Positions 59,101 through 64,000 of a stretch of DNA of 64,000 nt are shown here, piece after piece. This DNA is from Fusicatenibacter saccharivorans (GTDB taxonomy: Bacteria > Bacillota > Clostridia > Lachnospirales > Lachnospiraceae). The position numbers and the translations under genes are program-made. Position 1 is the first letter of the stretch; the number at the start of each line of letters is the position of its first letter. Under the pieces are notes generated by a model that was not told where the DNA came from, did not search any database, and was given only the letters and a program-made list of their open reading frames with translations. The DNA is taken from contig NZ_JADNOP010000009.1 of assembly GCF_015557635.1 (NCBI RefSeq), positions 1 to 64,000 of the forward strand, given 5' to 3'.

Positions 59101-60722
59101 ACGCTTGTGGAAGTTACGATCTCCTCACGGATGCAGTCGATCGGCGGGTTCGTTACCTGTGCAAAGAGCTGTTTGAAATAGTTGAACAGCGGCTGATGCT
59201 CATGGGAGAGAACGGCAAGCGGGGTATCGATACCCATCGAAGCGGTTGCCTCGACACCGTTTAATGCCATCTTTCCGATGGAGGAACGGTACTCCTCGTA
59301 GGTGTAGCCGAACGCTTTCTGCAGGCGCATCCGCTCTTCTTTCGTGTACTCTTCGACCGGCAGATTCGGGATTTTGATATCCTTTAACTGTACCAGATAA
59401 CTGTCGAGCCATTCGCCGTACGGCTGTTTCTTTGCGTAATATTCTTTGACTTCCTCATCGTTTAAGACTTTTCCCTGTACGGTGTTGACGAGAAGCATCT
59501 TGCCCGGATGGAGACGCTCTTTTAAGACGATTTTTTCTTCCGGAACTTCCAGAACACCGACCTCAGAGGAAAGGATCAGGAATCCATCGTTGGTGATGTA
59601 GTAACGGGAAGGACGAAGACCGTTGCGGTCGAGCACTGCTCCCATCACATCTCCATCGGAGAACAGGATCGATGCCGGTCCGTCCCACGGCTCCATCATC
59701 GTTGCATAATACTGATAGAAATCACGTTTTTCCTGGGAAATCGTGTCGTTGTTTGCCCATGGCTCCGGAATCGTAATCATAACGGCCAGCGGAAGATCCA
59801 TGCCGCTCATGGTCAGAAATTCCAGTGTATTGTCGAGCATCGCGGAGTCAGAACCCTGTGTGTTGACAACCGGCAGCACTTTATGAAGTTCATCCTGCAG
59901 CATCGGGGAAGACATCGTCTCCTCACGGGCCAGCATCTTGTCAGCATTTCCGCGGATGGTGTTGATCTCACCGTTGTGTACGATGAAACGGTTCGGATGT
60001 GCTCTTTCCCAGCTCGGGTTGGTGTTTGTACTGAACCGGGAATGCACCATGGCGATGGCAGATTCATAATCGACATCCTGCAGATCGCGGAAGAAGGTGC
60101 GGAGCTGTCCTACGAGGAACATACCTTTGTATACGATGGTACGGCTGGAAAGGGATGGCACGTAGGTGTTGTCGTTGCTCTGTTCGAAAACACGGCGTAC
60201 GACGTACAGACGACGGTCGAAAGCGATTCCCTTTTCCACATCCTCCGGTTTTTTGATGAATGCCTGCATGATGTAAGGCATACACTCTCTTGCCTTATGG
60301 CCGAGAACTTCCGGAACGGTCGGCACGGTTCTCCATCCAAGGAGTTCCAGTCCCTCTTTTTCCACGATGATCTCAAACATCTTTTTTGCCTGGTTCCGTT
60401 TCAGCTCATTTTGTGGGAAGAAGAATACGCCGACGCCGTATTCCCGTTCTCCGCCTAATGAAAAACCGAGGGTCGAACAGGCTTTGGAAAAGAATTTGTG
60501 CGATATCTGCAACAAGATTCCTACTCCGTCTCCTGTTTTACCCTCGGCGTCTTTGCCGGCTCTATGTTCAAGATTTTCTACGATTTTTAATGCGTTTTCT
60601 ACGGTCGCATGGGATTTTTCACCTTTGATATTCACGACGGCTCCGATACCGCAGTTGTCGTGTTCAAAGGAAGAACGGTACAGCCCTTCTTCTCCCATGA
60701 CACGCTCTTTGCTCTGTGTCAT
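56184..60722 (-). CDS. gltB: Glutamate synthase large subunit
   Basis: GltB converts 2-oxoglutarate and glutamine to two glutamates. The 1512-residue protein has an Ntn glutaminase with Cys24 in [15 protein letters not shown] (a 23-residue propeptide is cut), a central domain, and the FMN barrel ([49 protein letters not shown]). The 3Fe-4S Cys residues are in [20 protein letters not shown]. The C-terminal beta-helix has [20 protein letters not shown]. Order gltB-gltD, with glnA nearby, forms the GS-GOGAT cycle. The start is supported by AAGGAAGGGAAGCCGT. Confidence 0.97.
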   Translation of the reverse strand: [1512 protein letters not shown]

Positions 60723-60951
60723 ACGGCTTCCCTTCCTTTACCTTTTCTTAATTTTCAGTTCTCTTTTGTTTTCCGGAAAAGAATGGAGGGGAATTTTTCA
60801 TTCCCCGCCGTTCTCTTGGATTGCCCTTACTATACTCTATTTTTTTCGTCCTGTAAAGAGCAAATTTAATTTTTATATAATTTTTTACATTTTTTCTTTA
60901 CTTTCTTAGGCTATTACTACATTTTACCTAATTTTCTACACTTGCAATTCA

Positions 60952-62562
60952 TTATTTTACCGCATGGTACTCGGCTGCTGCTGCGATCAGGCCGCGGAAC
61001 AGCGGATGCGGACGGTTCGGACGGGATTTGAATTCCGGATGCGCCTGGGTTGCGATGTAGAACGGATGATCTGAAAGCTCGACCATCTCAACAATTCTTC
61101 CATCTGGTGATACCCCGGAGAGAACCATGCCATTTTCGGTCAGTGCCTTTCGGAAATCGTTGTTGACCTCATAACGGTGACGGTGACGCTCGGAAATTTC
61201 TTTTGTGCCGTACAGCTCCTGTGCCTTTGATCCGTCTGCCAGCACACATGGATAAGCGCCGAGCCGTAAGGTACCGCCGATATCCTCAATACCGTTCTGA
61301 TCCGGCATCAGTGCGATCACCGGGTGCATGGTGTTCGGGTTCATCTCGATACTGTGTGCGTCGTGGTAACCGAGAACGTTTCTTGCATACTCGACAATCG
61401 TCAGCTGCATGCCGAGGCAGAGACCGAGGAACGGAATCTTGTTCTCTCTTGCATATCGAATCGCTGTGATCATGCCTTCGATACCGCGGTTTCCGAATCC
61501 GCCCGGTACCAGAACACCGTCCACATCGCTCAGATACTCTGCCACGTTCTCCTCGGTTACCAGCTCGGAATCCACCCATTTCAGGTGTACGTTTGCATGG
61601 CTTGCAATTCCGCCGTGTTTTAATGCCTCAACAACGCTCAGGTATGCATCATGCAGCTGGGTATACTTTCCGACGAGCGCAATCGTCACCTCTTTGTTCG
61701 GATGGCGGAGTGCTTCTACCATATGAGTCCAGTCGGACAGATCCGGTTCCGGGCATGGAAGGTGAAGGCTCTCGCAGACAACCTGCGCCAGGTTCTCTTT
61801 CTCCATGGCAAGCGGAGCTTCATACAGATACTCCACGTCCAGGTTCTGCAGAACATGGCTTGACGGAACGTTGCAGAACAGAGCAATTTTATCTTTGATC
61901 TCGGTGGTCAGCGGATGCTCGGACCGACATACGATGACATCCGGCTGAATACCGATTCCCTGCAGCTCTTTTACGCTCGCCTGCGTCGGTTTTGTTTTCA
62001 TTTCACCGGAAGCTTTCAGATATGGAATCAGGGTAACATGGATCAGAATGGCGTTCTCGTGTCCGACGTCATGCTGGAACTGGCGGATTGCCTCCAAAAA
62101 CGGCTGGCTCTCGATATCGCCGACGGTTCCGCCGACCTCAATGATGGCAATACGCTCCTCGTCTACTTCTTTTCCGCGGTAGAAACGGCTCTTGATTTCG
62201 TTTGTAATGTGCGGAATGACCTGTACGGTGCCTCCGCCGAAATCACCGTGGCGTTCTTTCTGCAGAACAGACCAGTATACTTTTCCGGTCGTCACGTTGG
62301 AATTTTTATCCAGGCTCTCGTCGATGAAACGCTCGTAGTGGCCGAGATCGAGGTCTGTCTCTGTGCCGTCATCGGTAACGAAAACCTCGCCGTGCTGAAT
62401 CGGGTTCATCGTACCCGGGTCAACGTTAATGTACGGGTCAAATTTCTGCATCGTCACTTTGTATCCTCGGGCTTTTAAAAGCCGTCCAAGGGACGCCGCC
62501 GTGATTCCCTTTCCAAGGCCGGAGACTACTCCGCCTGTCACAAAGACATATTTTACTGCCAT
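60952..62562 (-). CDS. pyrG: CTP synthase
   Basis: PyrG makes CTP from UTP, ATP and glutamine. The 536-residue protein has the synthetase domain ([55 protein letters not shown]) and a class I glutamine amidotransferase with Cys in [15 protein letters not shown] and His-Glu in [11 protein letters not shown]-type end ([12 protein letters not shown]). Length is standard. AGGAGGAAATCAAT precedes the ATG. In several Gram-positives pyrG is controlled by slippage attenuation; here a separate structured RNA with its own terminator precedes it. Confidence 0.97.
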   Translation of the reverse strand: MAVKYVFVTGGVVSGLGKGITAASLGRLLKARGYKVTMQKFDPYINVDPGTMNPIQHGEVFVTDDGTETDLDLGHYERFIDESLDKNSNVTTGKVYWSVLQKERHGDFGGGTVQVIPHITNEIKSRFYRGKEVDEERIAIIEVGGTVGDIESQPFLEAIRQFQHDVGHENAILIHVTLIPYLKASGEMKTKPTQASVKELQGIGIQPDVIVCRSEHPLTTEIKDKIALFCNVPSSHVLQNLDVEYLYEAPLAMEKENLAQVVCESLHLPCPEPDLSDWTHMVEALRHPNKEVTIALVGKYTQLHDAYLSVVEALKHGGIASHANVHLKWVDSELVTEENVAEYLSDVDGVLVPGGFGNRGIEGMITAIRYARENKIPFLGLCLGMQLTIVEYARNVLGYHDAHSIEMNPNTMHPVIALMPDQNGIEDIGGTLRLGAYPCVLADGSKAQELYGTKEISERHRHRYEVNNDFRKALTENGMVLSGVSPDGRIVEMVELSDHPFYIATQAHPEFKSRPNRPHPLFRGLIAAAAEYHAVK

Positions 62563-62617
62563 ATTGATTTCCTCCTGCTTTTCTCTTCTGATATTTTCTT
62601 TTCCGTCACAAGTTTCT

Positions 62618-62825
62618 CTAAAAGGAAATGTCGCCTGCCGGCGACATCTCTATGATGAAAGCCAGTTACTCCGCGCCTGCGTCGCTCCCGTAACTGCTGA
62701 CAACATTCGTAATCCGGGCTATCGCCCTACTTACTCATGTCGTCTTGCCCGCCCAATATCTATGAATTCGCTCATGCAAGCATGGCTCATCCATAGCTGC
62801 TGTCCGGGGCTTTCATTCAAAATCA
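62618..62825 (-). ncRNA. Structured RNA of about 210 nt upstream of pyrG
   Basis: A promoter, a dense set of stems and a terminator mark a transcript on the minus strand. The closing stem pairs TGAAAGCC with GGCTTTCA. Inside are GACAGCA/TGTTGTC, CTATG/CATAG enclosing CATGCTTGCATG, GGGCGATAGCCC, and CAGTTAC/GTAACTG. The terminator is TGTCGCCGGCAGGCGACA. Size and complexity recall the raiA-motif RNA of Firmicutes, but I cannot confirm that by eye. It could be an independent RNA or the pyrG leader, with pyrG 56 bp beyond the terminator. Confidence 0.65.
62628..62647 (-). terminator. Terminator at the end of the structured RNA
   Basis: ATGTCGCC-TGCC-GGCGACAT is an 8 bp perfect stem. On the minus strand it is followed by TTCCTTTT. 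Leaky termination would let transcription run on into pyrG. Confidence 0.7.
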
Positions 62826-62831
62826 AAAACG

Positions 62832-62859
62832 ATTATAACACATCTCGAATTTCCTGCAA
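62832..62859 (-). promoter_or_regulatory. Promoter of the structured RNA
   Basis: On the minus strand TTGCAG (62854-62859) and TATAAT (62832-62837), 16 bp apart, just before the RNA. Confidence 0.65.
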
Positions 62860-62945
62860 CTTTTTTTTACTATTTTTTATTATTTTCGACATTTTCCACG
62901 AAATCCTAAATTTCTGCACCATATTTTATACATATCACGATTTTC

Positions 62946-62974
62946 TTGACATCATCCGCAAAAATGAGTATGAT
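62946..62974 (+). promoter_or_regulatory. Promoter of purF
   Basis: TTGACA (62946-62951) and TATGAT (62969-62974), 17 bp apart. Transcription would begin about 45 bp before the ATG; no purine riboswitch fits in that leader. Confidence 0.65.
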
Positions 62975-63026
62975 AATCAATGTTTTTAAAACATGCAGGT
63001 CTACAACTGAAAAAAGGAGAATACCT

Positions 63027-64000
63027 ATGCAGCCATCGTCAAACAATTGTTATGATACCGGTCTCCGGGAGGAATGTGGTGTTTTCGGCATTTACGATCT
63101 GGATGGTGCCGACGTCAGTCCTTCGATCTACTATGGCCTTTCCGCCCTGCAGCACAGAGGACAAGAGTCCTGCGGAATTGCCGTCTCTGACACCAGCGGT
63201 CCAAAGGGCCATGTGAAATCCTACAAAGGCCTTGGCCTTGTCAACGAAGTTTTCAAAGAATCCAAATTAGAAGAGCTGTCCGGCAATATCGGCATCGGCC
63301 ATGTCCGGTACTCTACCACCGGTTCCACTACCGTAGAGAATGCACAGCCGCTCGTTCTGAATTATCTGAAAGGCTCCCTCGCCCTTGCGCACAACGGAAA
63401 TCTGGTCAACGCTATGGAACTGCGCGAGCAGATGGAAAACACCGGCGCAATTTTTCACACTTCGATTGACTCTGAAATCATCGCCTACGGCATTGCGCGG
63501 GAACGCGTTCATTCCAAAACGGTAGAAGAAGCGATTCTGCGCACGGTAAAAGAAATCCGCGGCGCCTATGCCCTTGTCATCATGAGCCCGAGAAAACTCA
63601 TCGGCGTGCGCGACCCATATGGCTTAAAACCGCTCTGCATCGGAAAGCGGGACAACGCCTGGGTTCTCGCCTCGGAAAGCTGCGCCCTCACTTCGATCGG
63701 CGCCGAATTCGTCCGCGATGTCGCTCCGGGAGAAATTGTAACGTTTGACAAAACCGGAAATCTGAAATCCGAATTTATGCCGGTTGACGTAAAAAAAGCG
63801 CATTGTATTTTTGAATATATTTATTTTGCCCGCCTCGACAGCAAAATAGACAATATCAGTGTCTACGAAGCCAGAATCCGCGGCGGTGCAACTCTCGCAA
63901 AGACCTACCCGGTTGATGCAGACCTCGTCTGTGGTGTCCCGGACTCCGGACTTGCCTCCGCAAAGGGCTATTCCGAAGAATCCGGCATCCCGTTCGGTCT
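63027..64000 (+). CDS. purF: Amidophosphoribosyltransferase, N-terminal part (runs off the window)
   Basis: PurF makes phosphoribosylamine from PRPP and glutamine, the first committed step of purine synthesis. The visible 324 residues hold the Ntn glutaminase: a 16-residue propeptide, Cys17 in REECGVFGIYDLDG, ALQHRGQESCGIAV, and GIGHVRYSTTGSTTVENAQP. Then comes the start of the phosphoribosyltransferase part (RDPYGLKPLCIGKRD, IYFARLDSKIDNISVYEARI, DLVCGVPDSGLASAKG). AAAAAGGAGAATACCT precedes the ATG. The 3' end lies beyond the window edge. Confidence 0.96.
   Translation, partial: MQPSSNNCYDTGLREECGVFGIYDLDGADVSPSIYYGLSALQHRGQESCGIAVSDTSGPKGHVKSYKGLGLVNEVFKESKLEELSGNIGIGHVRYSTTGSTTVENAQPLVLNYLKGSLALAHNGNLVNAMELREQMENTGAIFHTSIDSEIIAYGIARERVHSKTVEEAILRTVKEIRGAYALVIMSPRKLIGVRDPYGLKPLCIGKRDNAWVLASESCALTSIGAEFVRDVAPGEIVTFDKTGNLKSEFMPVDVKKAHCIFEYIYFARLDSKIDNISVYEARIRGGATLAKTYPVDADLVCGVPDSGLASAKGYSEESGIPFG

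Noticed and set aside
1-64000. tRNA and rRNA genes, CRISPR arrays, replication origin
   Set aside because: No cloverleaf with a conserved GTTCRANYC arm, no rRNA sequence, no regular repeat-spacer array and no DnaA-box cluster was seen.

Overview
The window is a low-to-mid GC Clostridia chromosome segment, most like a gut Lachnospiraceae. The supporting signs are strong AGGAGG ribosome sites, T-box leaders, the indirect Asn-tRNA route (aspS with gatCAB), an LL-diaminopimelate aminotransferase, an ANTAR regulator beside glnA, and a beta-glucoside locus. The genus cannot be named from the sequence alone.

Layout. 0-6 kb: a secreted NlpC/P60 plus phage-type lysozyme wall hydrolase, a MYG1 family protein, an FeoA-domain protein, a 160 bp palindromic MITE, a broken TauE-type permease and a U32 family protein. 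6-13 kb: a decayed accessory region. It holds remnants of AAA-ATPase/PD-(D/E)XK proteins, a PBECR-type nuclease, a small RNA gene with its own promoter and terminator, IS66 debris, an intact nuclease-helicase-HTH protein coupled to a methyltransferase, and a chimera of Rpn and GmrSD-type fragments. 13-18.8 kb: a U32-like gene split by a stop codon, then a T-box-controlled TRAP transporter. Its membrane subunit is fused to two tandem substrate-binding domains. 19-31 kb: an ion-transporter-type permease, miaB, a MATE pump, an AraC regulator, a GH2 beta-mannosidase, an aminopeptidase P, and an amino-acid ABC transporter whose binding protein appears circularly permuted.

31.5-44.5 kb: an SDR gene fragment, then a beta-glucoside locus. 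The locus has a GH-A clan hydrolase, a GPH symporter, two GH3 enzymes (one with reversed domain order) and a GH94 phosphorylase, with a divergent AraC regulator. 44.5-46.1 kb: a relaxase-like fragment and an IS630 transposase gene interrupted by a second MITE, then a DUF378 gene. 46.3-51.3 kb: T-box, aspS, gatC, gatA, gatB. 51.4-60.7 kb: dapL, the ANTAR regulator, glnA with an attenuator-like leader, and gltD/gltB, so much of this block is nitrogen assimilation. 60.9-64 kb: pyrG preceded by a roughly 210 nt structured RNA, and the start of purF, which runs off the window.

How the genes work together. GlnA and GltBD form the GS/GOGAT route, and the ANTAR protein plausibly controls the glnA leader. 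AspS makes Asp-tRNA(Asn), which GatCAB amidates using glutamine; the T-box would sense uncharged tRNA-Asn. The locus at 31.9-43.2 kb would import beta-glucosides through the GPH carrier and split them by hydrolysis (GH3, GH-A) or phosphorolysis (GH94). The most unusual objects are the DctM-DctP-DctP fusion under a T-box, the permuted family 3 binding protein, the methyltransferase/nuclease-helicase pair with a damaged Walker A motif, and two unassigned structured RNAs.
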